Source: a virus. From it: a stretch of DNA of 64,000 nucleotides. Shown here one piece after another: positions 1-8,179 of this stretch. The stretch covers positions 41,334-105,333 of the IMG/VR virus record IMGVR_UViG_3300018412_000013; one strand, 5' to 3'. How positions within the stretch are numbered: the first letter of the stretch is position 1; each line of letters starts with the position of its first letter. The translations under genes were made by a program, and so were the position numbers. A model generated the notes under the pieces. That model had not been told where the DNA came from. It saw only the letters and a list, made by a program, of their open reading frames with translations, and searched no databases.

Positions 1-72
1 CCGAAGCTTATCTGGCAGCAGGGGAGTAATCCCCTGCATTTCCACGAATTAGATGACCCTAAAGTACTTTAA
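1..72 (+). CDS. C-terminal end of an unidentified protein (partial)
   Basis: Frame 1 is open from the window edge to a TAA at 70-72, giving 23 residues (PKLIWQQGSNPLHFHELDDP and three more). The start lies outside the window. A short intergenic stretch and a new gene follow, so this looks like the tail of a real gene rather than chance. Function cannot be judged; the neighbours suggest a virion or assembly protein. Confidence 0.45.
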   Translation, partial: PKLIWQQGSNPLHFHELDDPKVL

Positions 73-144
73 GGGGAAATCTTATTTTTGCATTTTACGC
101 TGCATTGAGCGGCGACTATATTTAAACCACTGGAGTTTATAGTG

Positions 145-318
145 ATGAAACAGAATCTTCAGAATGTTGCTATCGCCGCGACAACAATTGAAGTTGCAGT
201 AACGGCTATTCGTGACTTAGCCGGGACGAACTTAAGTGGCTCCGACATGAAAGACCTTGAGGATATCTATGCTCAAGAACTACACGCCCAGGTAATGGAG
301 GCGGCAAATGCTCAGTAA
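145..318 (+). CDS. Small hypothetical protein, 57 aa
   Basis: ATG at 145 follows the purine-rich stretch TGGAG at 131-135. The product is an Ala/Thr-rich, probably helical small protein (starts MKQNLQNVAIAATTIEVAV). Its stop overlaps the start of the next gene (ATG at 308), an arrangement that suggests translational coupling. It is too short for most ORF callers. I recognise no family; with the next gene it probably forms one transcription unit. Confidence 0.6.
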   Translation: MKQNLQNVAIAATTIEVAVTAIRDLAGTNLSGSDMKDLEDIYAQELHAQVMEAANAQ

Positions 319-1735
319 TCAAACCATGCATGCGGCTACGTCGTTTGCAAACAGCCTAGCGGCTTCTAACATCGCCCTGGATGTACATCGTAATGGCCCG
401 ATTGATTTAATCATGGCTACGATGAACCCTATTGAAGAAAACCCAAATGATAGTGAAGCTATCATGCAGGCAGCGCGTCCTTTAAATAGTGGTTTTGACC
501 CACACACGGCAGAAGTTCGCCGTGTAGCGACTATGCTGGCAGCGCGTGTAGCGGGTAACATTAAACTTGCACGTAATGAAATCAACCCGATGATTCGCGA
601 TATTATTGCGACATGTGAAAAGAGAAAGCACGAAATCGAAAGTGATTCTCCATTAAACATTCGTATTAAGAATATTGCCGTTTTGCCAACCTTTACTTCT
701 AGTGAACTAGAGGGCATGTACGAGCGCTTTAAGTTAGGAACGTTCCGTCCGGTGACACTCGGTGGCCCTATCCGTACTAAACTCATCGGGGCAATGACCG
801 ATGACCTTTTGTATGAAGGTCTAAAGCGTGGCAATGATGTTTGGAACACCGGCATTATGCAAGCGCTAAAAGAAGGTCGTGAGTGTTGTGGTTTTACCAA
901 TGCCTCTGACTTACTATTACGTGACGCAGAGTTAGCGTACGGGTCAGTAAAGTGGTTCCATGACCCAACGAACTTAATTAACTTCCTGTTTGTTTCCTCA
1001 GTACTCAATGGAAAAATGCCATCGGTTAATATCGAAGACTTCTCCATGACTGAACGAGCTGAGCTTGCTAAGCTACAGGCGTATTACGGAAATAAACTGG
1101 CGATTCAGATTCGCACAGTGACGGATTTTGCCGCATCCGGTAACTTTATCTTTGTTGCGGAAAGTACTCGTAAAGAACTCTATGTTTATACGAAGAACTA
1201 TCTGAAGTGGATTGAAGACGGCGGTAACGCTGATGCCTTAATCGGTGCAGTAGCTTCTGGTGAAGAAAGTATTGCCGGTGTGTCTTTCAGTATCAAAGAT
1301 AAGACTGAGCACTACATGAATGTCTATAAGACACTGGAGTCTCGCTACCGTGCTAAGCAGCGCATGATTACTACTACCGAAATGAAAGATGTGATTGAGA
1401 CATCGGTCTATCGCACTATTCATTCTACGCTACTGGATGACCAGATGCGTACGGCTGTAGCAAACGCAAAAGCCTTCTTCTCAAAACACCCACTGCAAAC
1501 AAACGAAGACATTTTGGGCTATACCCGCCGTGCGGTGTGTCGTACATTTGCAGCGAATACTTCATGTCTAGAAATCTTAAACGACATTGACGCGTTTATG
1601 GAAGATAATGAAGGTATGACAATTGAACGTGCTGCGGTATTAGCCGGTATTCGTCTACTCGCGAAATGGAGTGCAGCGCAATTGAGTGTATGTCGTACTG
1701 CGGTGCGTGGGCCTGCGCCTGTCACTTCTCTTTAA
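308..1735 (+). CDS. Hypothetical protein, probable virion or assembly protein, 475 aa
   Basis: A 475-residue soluble protein with no signal peptide or membrane segment. It is mostly helical by composition, with an Ala/Met-rich N-terminal third and the segment VRRVATMLAARVAGNIKLAR. I recognise no catalytic motif. It overlaps the upstream 57-aa gene by 11 bases and is closed by a hairpin terminator. Location just ahead of the prohead protease makes a head-morphogenesis role plausible, but that is inference from position only. Confidence 0.75.
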   Translation: MLSNQTMHAATSFANSLAASNIALDVHRNGPIDLIMATMNPIEENPNDSEAIMQAARPLNSGFDPHTAEVRRVATMLAARVAGNIKLARNEINPMIRDIIATCEKRKHEIESDSPLNIRIKNIAVLPTFTSSELEGMYERFKLGTFRPVTLGGPIRTKLIGAMTDDLLYEGLKRGNDVWNTGIMQALKEGRECCGFTNASDLLLRDAELAYGSVKWFHDPTNLINFLFVSSVLNGKMPSVNIEDFSMTERAELAKLQAYYGNKLAIQIRTVTDFAASGNFIFVAESTRKELYVYTKNYLKWIEDGGNADALIGAVASGEESIAGVSFSIKDKTEHYMNVYKTLESRYRAKQRMITTTEMKDVIETSVYRTIHSTLLDDQMRTAVANAKAFFSKHPLQTNEDILGYTRRAVCRTFAANTSCLEILNDIDAFMEDNEGMTIERAAVLAGIRLLAKWSAAQLSVCRTAVRGPAPVTSL

Positions 1736-1752
1736 ACTCAATAACGAATAAG

Positions 1753-1780
1753 ACCTCTCTCTTACGAGGGAGGTTTTTAT
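1753..1780 (+). terminator. Rho-independent-type terminator
   Basis: The arms ACCTCTCTC and GAGGGAGGT pair (with one G-T wobble) around a TTAC loop and are followed by TTTTTAT. It separates the 475-aa gene from the next unit. Confidence 0.7.
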
Positions 1781-1795
1781 TCCATAGGTTTTCTT

Positions 1796-2521
1796 ATGGA
1801 CGTAACACAATTAAAACGTGATGCTTCACGTATCCATAAAGCCATTCATGTCGATTTAGAAAATCAAGTACTCGTGGCGAAAGAGCGTCTAGAGCTCATG
1901 GTACCGGAACACTATTTCAATGGTAAACTAGGAACAATTGACGAAGACTGGCGGGTCGCAGGCATTGTTGCGTGGATTGTCGATGGACATTATGGAGTAT
2001 CATTAGTGAACTCCATGATATCATTAAGTCCTGAAGAAACCACCATTGTTAAAGTGGACGACGTCAACTACTTTCACTTTACTTGGACAACAGGGGCTTT
2101 GATTACCAAGAACTTTAACCTACCTCAACAAAAGTCACTGGTGTTTGAAATCTACGATGAAATCGTGGCAAAAGGGAAACAGCCATGGTATGTAAAGCAC
2201 TTAGACCGAGCAGAGCTCTTTTACAGTGCGCCTAAGTTTGCTGGGGTTGACTTACGGTCTTCTCAGTCCATGCAATCCATCTTCTGTTCGTCGTGTATGC
2301 GTGACCCTAGAGACCGCAGTAAGCCAGCCCGTGAAAGCTTCGAGACACAGGACGACTACATGAATGCGGAAATCGACGTCATTCCTTTACGAAGTGTGGC
2401 CTTCGGTGCCGATAATGCGGCATCGCGTCTTCTAGGTTCATACTTAAGCACCGGTGTGGTTTCAGAGCTGGTTAACCCGTCTGAAACTGTCGAAGAAATA
2501 GAAACCCTTTTAAGGATGTAA
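1796..2521 (+). CDS. Hypothetical protein, 241 aa, upstream of the protease
   Basis: A 241-residue soluble protein with mixed alpha/beta composition (start MDVTQLKRDASRIHKAIH). There is a CSSC pair near residue 160-163 but no recognisable zinc site or active site. It ends 3 bases before the prohead protease start, so the two are almost certainly co-transcribed and may share a head-assembly role. No family recognised. Confidence 0.75.
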   Translation: MDVTQLKRDASRIHKAIHVDLENQVLVAKERLELMVPEHYFNGKLGTIDEDWRVAGIVAWIVDGHYGVSLVNSMISLSPEETTIVKVDDVNYFHFTWTTGALITKNFNLPQQKSLVFEIYDEIVAKGKQPWYVKHLDRAELFYSAPKFAGVDLRSSQSMQSIFCSSCMRDPRDRSKPARESFETQDDYMNAEIDVIPLRSVAFGADNAASRLLGSYLSTGVVSELVNPSETVEEIETLLRM

Positions 2522-2524
2522 ACG

Positions 2525-3319
2525 ATGAGTACTATTGCGCTATACGAATGCAACATACTGAAAAGTAAAAATAAGGTTGGTCGATTAAAGACTGATGCAA
2601 ATGGCTATCGTGAGATATGTCTAGGGGCGTTTAACTGCTTAACCGAGAAGGGGGAATTCTATCCTTTTACACAGGCGGTTAAAAACATGTTTAAACCCGG
2701 TTCCCGTCTACTACACCAAATCGAAACAGGTCGTCTGCGTGGGGAAATTGAGCACCCTTACCCAGTACCAGGCATGACATTCCCACAATACCTCAACCGC
2801 GTAAAGATGGTTCACAATCAGTTTGTCGCCCATCATATCAAATCTGTACGTTTAGAGACGGCTAAAGACCATCGCGGTAATAATGTCGTTAGTGTTATCG
2901 GTATGGTAAAAGGTTCAGGTCCATATGGAGAACAACTCGATAAGAAATTTGAGAACCCAGATGAGAACGTAGATTTCTCGGTACGTACGTTAACTACCCC
3001 TACTCCTGAAATCAATGGTGTTCCTCAAAAGGTGATTAATTTACTGATTACTTGGGACCAAGTTAACATGGGCGGTGTAGCTATTGCTAACCGTTATGAT
3101 ACTCCTTCTCTAGAATCTATGGATAGTGACATCATATGGACACCAGAAAACGCACAGCGCTTTGAAATTACAGAAGCGACTCTAGCGGCGGCTGAACTCT
3201 GTGAGTCTGTAGGTACGGGCATGGAAAGCGATATGCTCATTGACTCTACACTTATCCGCACCAGTCTAGGCTGGGAAAAGGTACAGCTTATTGGTCCTCG
3301 TAGCTCAGTAAACTGGTAA
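2525..3319 (+). CDS. Prohead core maturation protease (T4 gp21 / phiKZ gp175-like)
   Basis: 264 aa. The family cleaves scaffold and capsid N-termini in the prohead. Seen here: the H-containing motif GRLRGEIEHPYP (His about residue 77), a strand region rich in charged residues, then VDFSVRTL with the candidate nucleophile Ser about residue 152. This H...S order and spacing is that of T4 gp21-type serine proteases (GELxHP ... GxSxR). Start ATG at 2525 is 3 bases after the previous stop. No Asp/Glu third residue can be assigned by eye. The alternative is a non-catalytic assembly protein, which I think is unlikely. Confidence 0.75.
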   Translation: MSTIALYECNILKSKNKVGRLKTDANGYREICLGAFNCLTEKGEFYPFTQAVKNMFKPGSRLLHQIETGRLRGEIEHPYPVPGMTFPQYLNRVKMVHNQFVAHHIKSVRLETAKDHRGNNVVSVIGMVKGSGPYGEQLDKKFENPDENVDFSVRTLTTPTPEINGVPQKVINLLITWDQVNMGGVAIANRYDTPSLESMDSDIIWTPENAQRFEITEATLAAAELCESVGTGMESDMLIDSTLIRTSLGWEKVQLIGPRSSVNW

Positions 3320-3328
3320 GGGGGGATT

Positions 3329-3628
3329 ATGGAGTATATTGATATTGCTTTTGGGGTCACCTATGTAGTACTGATAGCGGCACTTCAATATGTTAAGCTG
3401 TTTATGACCGAGAAAGAACTTCAGTTCTGGGCTCCGATACTCCGTCAACTTATCCTAGTGATGGCTGGGTTTCGTGTACAAGTCGGTGCTAACGGTAATG
3501 TTACCTTTACCCAAGGCACGGCTTATGTAAGTCACGATACCGTTAAAGGAAGGACGGGTAAACTCATATTAGCCATCCAGTCCATTGCAACGGCTTTGGC
3601 CGGTGGCGGCGCATACGTTACAGGGTAA
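3329..3628 (+). CDS. Small membrane-associated protein, 99 aa
   Basis: Starts MEYIDIAFGVTYVVLIAALQ; residues 6-22 form one likely membrane helix and 38-50 a second hydrophobic stretch, with a small Gly/Ala-rich C-terminus (IATALAGGGAYVTG). It follows the protease by 9 bases with a strong ribosome site (AGGGGGG). No family recognised. Confidence 0.65.
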   Translation: MEYIDIAFGVTYVVLIAALQYVKLFMTEKELQFWAPILRQLILVMAGFRVQVGANGNVTFTQGTAYVSHDTVKGRTGKLILAIQSIATALAGGGAYVTG

Positions 3629-3670
3629 ATGTTAGGTGGCTAGGGGCTTAGAGTGCCTCTAGCTGCTGTT

Positions 3671-3713
3671 TTTCTGTGTTTCAAGAAAACGTGACACCTA
3701 TATAACCATAATG
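3671..3713 (+). promoter_or_regulatory. Candidate phage promoter, extended type
   Basis: Contains AAGAAAACGTGACACCTATA followed by TAACCATAATG. The 3' part is the recurring CCTATAT motif; the 5' extension is nearly identical to the region in front of chimallin at 39450-39493. It lies 90 bases upstream of the membrane-protein run. Promoter identity is inferred from recurrence and from resemblance to the phiKZ early motif TATATTAC. Confidence 0.6.
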
Positions 3714-3739
3714 AATTAACCAATATAAAACGAAAGTTT

Positions 3740-3788
3740 TCTCTCCTCTAGATACTTAAGTATCTAGAGGAGAGAGAGACTTTTTTAT
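3740..3788 (+). terminator. Long perfect hairpin with U-tract in a leader
   Basis: An almost perfect palindrome (arms TCTCTCCTCTAGATACTT and its complement, 3740-3776) followed by CTTTTTTATTT. It lies between the candidate promoter at 3691 and the start codon at 3803, so it may be the terminator of the upstream unit or an attenuator in the leader of the downstream one. Confidence 0.7.
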
Positions 3789-3802
3789 TTAGAGGAGTCA
3801 CC

Positions 3803-4078
3803 ATGTACGCTTTTATATTACGTGCGATTAACTATACGCCCAAAGGGGAGCACCCTACTAAAACCAGTAAGGTCAAAATGGCTTTAGGTGTATTTCTACT
3901 GATTGGCTTCTTTCTATCAATAGCATGGCTTACTGTTACAGGGCACCCACTGGAAGCCCTAGAACTGATTACGGCACTTATAGTCGTCTATGTACTAGCA
4001 ACACCCAAACCGCGTGTTGAAAAGAAAAAGCCTGCTAAAAAAGAAACCGAAACTAAAACTGATACAGATACGGAGTAA
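3803..4078 (+). CDS. Two-helix membrane protein with charged tail, 91 aa
   Basis: Hydrophobic segments at about residues 27-43 and 49-66 are followed by a Lys/Glu/Thr-rich tail (KKPAKKETETKTDTDTE) that should lie in the cytoplasm or periplasm. Ribosome site GAGGAG precedes the ATG. First gene of a run of five small membrane-type genes; it lacks the full MFATIK start of the others but begins MYAFILRAI. Function unknown. Confidence 0.7.
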   Translation: MYAFILRAINYTPKGEHPTKTSKVKMALGVFLLIGFFLSIAWLTVTGHPLEALELITALIVVYVLATPKPRVEKKKPAKKETETKTDTDTE

Positions 4079-4084
4079 TATCAC

Positions 4085-4333
4085 ATGTTTGCAACTATTA
4101 AATCTCGCATGATTCGCCTTGGGAACTTTCTTATTTTTAACTACTTAGATTGTGCAATCGAAAGACCTATCTCACTTATTATCAATATACTCGTAGCAAC
4201 TGCGATTGTTTATGCACTTGCCTTTATGGGCATTACTGGCTTTATAGGCGCATTACTAGGAGCTATCATTAACATTTCTCTTAAACGTGCTGTACTGCTG
4301 TTTTGTTTAAATCGCTCATGTGCTTATGCATAA
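4085..4333 (+). CDS. Small membrane protein, MFATIK family, 82 aa
   Basis: Begins MFATIKSRMIRLGNF, then two hydrophobic segments (about 33-50 and 52-66). The same MFA(T/A)IK start appears in the next two genes, pointing to tandem duplication. Begins 6 bases after the previous stop. No known family recognised. Confidence 0.7.
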   Translation: MFATIKSRMIRLGNFLIFNYLDCAIERPISLIINILVATAIVYALAFMGITGFIGALLGAIINISLKRAVLLFCLNRSCAYA

Positions 4334-4381
4334 GCACTGATTCATAACTCCACCACCAACCCATTAAGAAGGAACACTATT

Positions 4382-4639
4382 ATGTTTGCCGCTATTAAAA
4401 ATACGTTTAACCGTACCGTTAACGACTTTAAACACTCAGGTGTTTACATTACATGTAGTGCGTTTGCATCAGTCTATCTGCTTGTTATGCTAGTATGTAT
4501 CGCCGTTCTAGCAATTTCCATTATGCTAGAATCCATCTTCCATATGGCAGGGATGCTATGCATCGTAGCACTCGTTGCGTTTATCGTCGATTGCGCTCTA
4601 ACTTACTACAAATCTGACCTTAGTACTGTACTTGCTTAA
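4382..4639 (+). CDS. Small membrane protein, MFATIK family, 85 aa
   Basis: Begins MFAAIKNTFNRTVNDF, then two long hydrophobic helices (about 26-46 and 53-74). Its leader ATTAAGAAGGAACA is repeated in front of the next gene. Cys and Met are common in the helices. Function unknown; probably inserted in the host inner membrane. Confidence 0.7.
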   Translation: MFAAIKNTFNRTVNDFKHSGVYITCSAFASVYLLVMLVCIAVLAISIMLESIFHMAGMLCIVALVAFIVDCALTYYKSDLSTVLA

Positions 4640-4686
4640 GTACACTCTAAACTACAACCATTACTTTATTAAGAAGGAACATTACC

Positions 4687-5025
4687 ATGTTTGCTACTAT
4701 TAAAAACGCTTTAACTGTTGCGCTAGAAGCAACAAAAGAATTCTTCATGGGCTTAAATCTAACAATGGTGTTAGGTGCAGTCGGTCTATTAGCTGCGGCT
4801 GCCTTAACTTGGTCCCTATGTAAACGTTACCTTGCTAAGAAAAACTCTACTGAGTCTAACGACTCGGCAGCAACCGAAGAGGTAGTAAAGCCTGCGGAAA
4901 CTAACGCGACTGTATCCGAACAAGCTAAAGAGTTTAGTGCTGTAAAAGAGTCCATCGCAAAAATCCACGGGGACATTGAAGAGGTTCTAGAACAACTCGA
5001 CGGTACCGCTGTGGCTAACGCTTAA
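4687..5025 (+). CDS. Membrane-anchored protein, MFATIK family, 112 aa
   Basis: Begins MFATIKNALTVALEATKEF. One membrane helix at about 24-44 (LTMVLGAVGLLAAAALTWSL), then a basic stretch (KRYLAKK) and a long acidic, Glu/Ala-rich soluble tail. Shares its ribosome site and first six residues with the two genes upstream. Function unknown. Confidence 0.72.
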   Translation: MFATIKNALTVALEATKEFFMGLNLTMVLGAVGLLAAAALTWSLCKRYLAKKNSTESNDSAATEEVVKPAETNATVSEQAKEFSAVKESIAKIHGDIEEVLEQLDGTAVANA

Positions 5026-5043
5026 CACAACAATTAAGGTCGC

Positions 5044-5096
5044 TAGCGCAACCAGAAGGCATCTCTGCAGGGGTGCCTTCGACTGGCGCTATAGGC
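5044..5096 (+). other. Hairpin between genes
   Basis: GAAGGCA and TGCCTTC pair around CTCTGCAGGGG, with flanking GCTAGCGC / TGGCGCT partly complementary. There is no U-tract, so it is more likely an mRNA stability or processing structure than a terminator. Confidence 0.4.
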
Positions 5097-5110
5097 CGAC
5101 TGGAGGACAT

Positions 5111-5863
5111 ATGTTTAGTACACTCATTAATAAAATTACCCAACACGCCAGACGAGTAGGAATGGCCATACTGGTTATATTAACCCTAGGTTTCTACTCT
5201 CCAGCAGATTATGCTTTCCGGGTTCAAGTCGACGTCGCCATGCCAGAGCCGCGTACTGTAGAAGTGCCATGCTGCTATAAAGAATCTCCGGTACATAAAA
5301 CTGCGCCTATGCAAACAAATTCACCGGTGGATAAAGAGAGCCATGCTTTTGACTTTCTTTCGAGTGACACAATGCCAACTCCTAAAAAGGAAACGGTAGA
5401 AAGCGCTCCTGTAGCCTCCCCTTATGTGAATCAGCGACCAGTAATAGGTGCACGTAAACGCGCTTATATTACGGCGTCAGAGCACGAGGAACGTATTCGT
5501 CAAAGAGGACTTTACTCTAACACTCCTGTAAACAGTATGGTGTATGAGGATGGGAATATATTTCAATTAGACCACCGTCAGTATACGCCTCGCTTTTCTA
5601 TAAATCCAGGCGACATCGCGATGGAAGGTTTTCAGAAGAACATTACCGACTATTACTTACTAACCGGTGTAACGATAGACGACCATCCTTTAAATGAGGA
5701 AGAAACGGTACGTTTAGATTTACCACGGGACCATCCATACTATGGCATGCGTCAAATCGATATATGGAAAGCTCTAAATTACCCTGACTTACGCCCTGGC
5801 GTACCAGGTGATGCGCGATATGCCCGTTATGGCTTATTATCCGTGAACGAGACCCTCGTTTAA
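5111..5863 (+). CDS. Membrane-anchored hypothetical protein, 250 aa
   Basis: N-terminal MFSTLINKITQHARRVGM resembles the MFATIK start. A hydrophobic segment (about residues 18-28, AILVILTLGFY) follows, then a long hydrophilic region with low-complexity Pro/Thr/Lys (about 50-100) and a folded-looking C-terminus (YYLLTGVTIDDHPLNEEE). Probably a membrane-anchored protein with an exposed domain. It closes the membrane-gene run and is followed by a terminator. Confidence 0.7.
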   Translation: MFSTLINKITQHARRVGMAILVILTLGFYSPADYAFRVQVDVAMPEPRTVEVPCCYKESPVHKTAPMQTNSPVDKESHAFDFLSSDTMPTPKKETVESAPVASPYVNQRPVIGARKRAYITASEHEERIRQRGLYSNTPVNSMVYEDGNIFQLDHRQYTPRFSINPGDIAMEGFQKNITDYYLLTGVTIDDHPLNEEETVRLDLPRDHPYYGMRQIDIWKALNYPDLRPGVPGDARYARYGLLSVNETLV

Positions 5864-5885
5864 TTTCGCAATAATTAACCACCCT

Positions 5886-5914
5886 GGGGCTTTCTATAGA
5901 GCCCCCCTTTTGTT
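5886..5914 (+). terminator. Rho-independent-type terminator
   Basis: GGGGCTTTCTATAGAGCCCC is a stem-loop followed by CCCTTTTGTT, directly after the 250-aa gene. Confidence 0.7.
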
Positions 5915-5946
5915 CAAACTACAACTCTAGATGGTAAGGAAACAAC

Positions 5947-6237
5947 ATGAAACACCTTAAAACTATAAGAACTACGCTAGGTAACCGAAAAGAAATGGAC
6001 GATTTCTTTCTACGATTTAAGACCACTAAAACCCTCAGCCACGCTTTTGAAAGTGTCTTACGTCGAAACAATGTTGATTTAAACTGTGAAACCTTTAAGT
6101 GTGCTAAAGAAAGCGCCATTCGTCGAAAAGCCCCTGCCGTAGTACTTGAGTTTATTGAGGCAGCGGAGGCAAGAGAAGAAGCCTTAGCTAAACATTCATT
6201 ACAGGTAAGTACAGACGGTTGGTTTATTGACCTCTAA
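5947..6237 (+). CDS. Small basic hypothetical protein, 96 aa
   Basis: Lys/Arg-rich soluble protein (MKHLKTIRTTLGNRKEMDDF) with a probable helical C-terminal half. Ribosome site TAAGGAAA. No membrane segment. Its charge would suit nucleic-acid binding, but I see no known fold. Confidence 0.65.
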   Translation: MKHLKTIRTTLGNRKEMDDFFLRFKTTKTLSHAFESVLRRNNVDLNCETFKCAKESAIRRKAPAVVLEFIEAAEAREEALAKHSLQVSTDGWFIDL

Positions 6238-6261
6238 ACGCGACAGTTGCATTTATAAAGC

Positions 6262-6287
6262 AAGTAAAACCTATATTTCCATAATGA
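6262..6287 (+). promoter_or_regulatory. Candidate phage promoter
   Basis: TAAAACCTATATTTCC followed by ATAATG; one copy of the recurring motif, 30 bases upstream of the next start codon. Confidence 0.6.
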
Positions 6288-6317
6288 TAATCAACCCACA
6301 ATCAGAGAGTGAAAACT

Positions 6318-6740
6318 ATGAATAGTACAGTATCCGCACTAGCTAAACTACTAAAAGGTAAAGTACGTGAAGACGATGGTCTTATTGTAGCTGGTAAAGA
6401 AACCTATGTGGAATTAAGACCTGAAGGCGTTACTGAAGAACAACTAGACAAAGTCAATCAGTACAATACGGATTACCTGGCGGCTTCAGCATTGGTTACC
6501 GGTGAACTTGCACATGCGTCACCTCATGATACCGTTAATGGTGCATTTGAAGGCGGTGACCATATTGGCTTTGAACATCTCTTTCAAAGAAAGGTCACTA
6601 TCGAAGGGGAAGAGCGTCATAACTACATGACATCTGCCATTATGAATGACTTCGGTACATCTAAAGATGGTATTGCTGCGGTACATAGCCATATTGCCCA
6701 GCTAATTACTTCTGAAGAAACCGTCGCTGAAGAAGAGTAA
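6318..6740 (+). CDS. Hypothetical soluble protein, 140 aa
   Basis: The start ATG at 6318 is preferred to the in-frame GTG at 6309 because GAGAG at 6305-6309 is spaced correctly for it. Starts MNSTVSALAKLLKGKVREDD and ends with an acidic tail. Acidic overall. It sits directly behind a candidate promoter and ahead of a terminator, so it is probably a monocistronic, well-expressed gene. No family recognised. Confidence 0.7.
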   Translation: MNSTVSALAKLLKGKVREDDGLIVAGKETYVELRPEGVTEEQLDKVNQYNTDYLAASALVTGELAHASPHDTVNGAFEGGDHIGFEHLFQRKVTIEGEERHNYMTSAIMNDFGTSKDGIAAVHSHIAQLITSEETVAEEE

Positions 6741-6753
6741 GGTCCCTATTGGC

Positions 6754-6808
6754 TAGATGAGGGAGGGAAAACCTTCCCTCATCTAATAAAGTCTGCTTTT
6801 ATTAATAG
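6754..6808 (+). terminator. Hairpin terminator
   Basis: TAGATGAGGGAGGG pairs with CCTTCCCTCATCTA around AAAA (one wobble), followed 12 bases later by CTTTTATT. Closes the 140-aa gene. Confidence 0.6.
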
Positions 6809-6820
6809 AAGGAAAGTGCC

Positions 6821-7066
6821 GTGATATATCTAGGACGATTGGAAACTCCTAAACAAGTTAACAATGAGCGCGTTGCGCTGATTGCAAAATTCATGCGATT
6901 AACTAACCGCATTAGCCAATTAAAGAAAAAGTACGTAGGGAAAGTCCCGTACTGCAAAACTAAAATTACTCCGGTCAGTGGTGACTGCACCATTGAAAGT
7001 ATTACCATGCAAATTACTCAAGCGGAACAGGTATTACGCGAACTTCAGGAAGGGGCGGCGACATGA
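6821..7066 (+). CDS. Small basic hypothetical protein, 81 aa, GTG start
   Basis: GTG at 6821 is preceded by AGAAGGAAAG at good spacing. The product is helical and Lys-rich (RISQLKKKYVGK) and ends in a likely short coiled coil (MQITQAEQVLRELQE). The stop overlaps the next start (ATGA at 7063), so the two are translationally coupled. Unknown function. Confidence 0.6.
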   Translation: MIYLGRLETPKQVNNERVALIAKFMRLTNRISQLKKKYVGKVPYCKTKITPVSGDCTIESITMQITQAEQVLRELQEGAAT

Positions 7067-7242
7067 CCATGAAAGACCCGATTTCTGGTGAGCTCATGGA
7101 TGTATTTGCTCCTATTCTTTTTATTGAAGAAGATGAAGAGCCGGTCGATGTGTTAGGGAACATCGATTTCGATGAGTACTTCTTTGACCCTACCCATCTC
7201 ATCGATATGGAAGATGCGGTTCCCCCAGAACCAGAACCATAA
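7063..7242 (+). CDS. Short acidic protein, 59 aa
   Basis: ATG at 7063 overlaps the previous stop. The product is strongly acidic (FIEEDEEPVDVL, NIDFDEYFFDP, PPEPEP at the end). Acidic, hydrophobic-rich small phage proteins are often inhibitors or DNA mimics, but nothing here identifies a target. Closed by a palindromic terminator. Confidence 0.6.
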   Translation: MTMKDPISGELMDVFAPILFIEEDEEPVDVLGNIDFDEYFFDPTHLIDMEDAVPPEPEP

Positions 7243-7246
7243 AAGA

Positions 7247-7300
7247 ACTCTTCCTCTCTAGTGCCTAGGCACTAGAGAGGAAAGAGTCATCTTATTTTTT
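7247..7300. terminator. Bidirectional terminator between converging genes
   Basis: A 17-base-pair stem centred on GCCTAGGC (arms CCTCTCTAGTGCC and complement), with a bulged A near the base, followed on the plus strand by CTTATTTTTTTTA. Converging units meet here: plus genes on the left, tail tube on the right. Confidence 0.75.
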
Positions 7301-7303
7301 TTA

Positions 7304-8164
7304 TTACAAGCTAGATGCTACGTTGTTTACAGCAGCACGCCCACCAATAGGCACAGCATCATCCGCTACGTTAACCGATAGCCCTGAAGTAAATGCAGTT
7401 AATGAGCGTGGCGCTAGGCCCTGCTTATTCACTGAATCCAAATACTCCATGGCCATTGCGTTAACGGCGTCGCCTACCATAGTAAATGCCGTGAACTCTA
7501 CTGACTGTTCTAGACCTTCTAAGGCTTCGCCTACCGCACGTTGCGATTCGTCTGTAAAGCCCTTAGGCATCATGTTTGAGCACAGGAACGCTGAAGTTAC
7601 ACCTGTCATTGAACGGTTAGGTTCAATAAACAACACAACCATTGACTGGAAGTCTGGAGTAATCGCAGGCGAACCTGCTTCTTCATACGACGGTTTATTA
7701 ATGATTGAAGGGTGACCTAAGTCGCCTTCTTGCATTAACTCATCCATCCAGTCTTCGATGATGCGAGTAATCGGCTTACCGTCTAACTCGTCCCATACGA
7801 AAGTAGGAGTAGAACGGTCACGAGTAACCTTAGTTACCGTTTCAAACATCTCGCCGCCATTGGATGCAATTGTTTCTAAGAATTCGGCGTTCTTAGAACG
7901 TACGAGGCCCGTAATGGATTTTGGTAACAATTCAACCATTGCCTTTAAAAAGGCAATGCGGTCCGTACCGTCATCCTGTAGCTGCATACCTGTAGGTTCT
8001 TGAATAAGAACCGCAATTAAGCGGCCCTTAACCAGTTTACCTGCATTTGCCCAGTTAGCAAAATCAGGGATGAAGCCGTTTTGACCGCCCACACGTGGGT
8101 CAGCCACACCTGAGTTTGAATTACGGTTCAAACTGTGGGCGCTGTCTAATAAAACCTGTGACAT
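7304..8164 (-). CDS. Tail tube protein (phiKZ gp30-like)
   Basis: 286 aa. It would polymerise into the inner tube of the contractile tail, through which DNA passes. Evidence is its size, the Gly/Asn/Ala-rich composition without cysteine clusters, and position 15 bases downstream of the tail sheath, the order known in phiKZ (gp29 sheath, gp30 tube). A GGAGG ribosome site precedes the ATG. No tube motif can be proved by eye; the call leans on synteny. Confidence 0.72.
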   Translation of the reverse strand: MSQVLLDSAHSLNRNSNSGVADPRVGGQNGFIPDFANWANAGKLVKGRLIAVLIQEPTGMQLQDDGTDRIAFLKAMVELLPKSITGLVRSKNAEFLETIASNGGEMFETVTKVTRDRSTPTFVWDELDGKPITRIIEDWMDELMQEGDLGHPSIINKPSYEEAGSPAITPDFQSMVVLFIEPNRSMTGVTSAFLCSNMMPKGFTDESQRAVGEALEGLEQSVEFTAFTMVGDAVNAMAMEYLDSVNKQGLAPRSLTAFTSGLSVNVADDAVPIGGRAAVNNVASSL

Positions 8165-8179
8165 TTATCCGGCCTCCGG

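Noticed and set aside
319-1047. Long minus-strand ORF of 242 aa
   Set aside because: It is the complement of a well-supported plus-strand gene and lacks a ribosome site and plausible composition.
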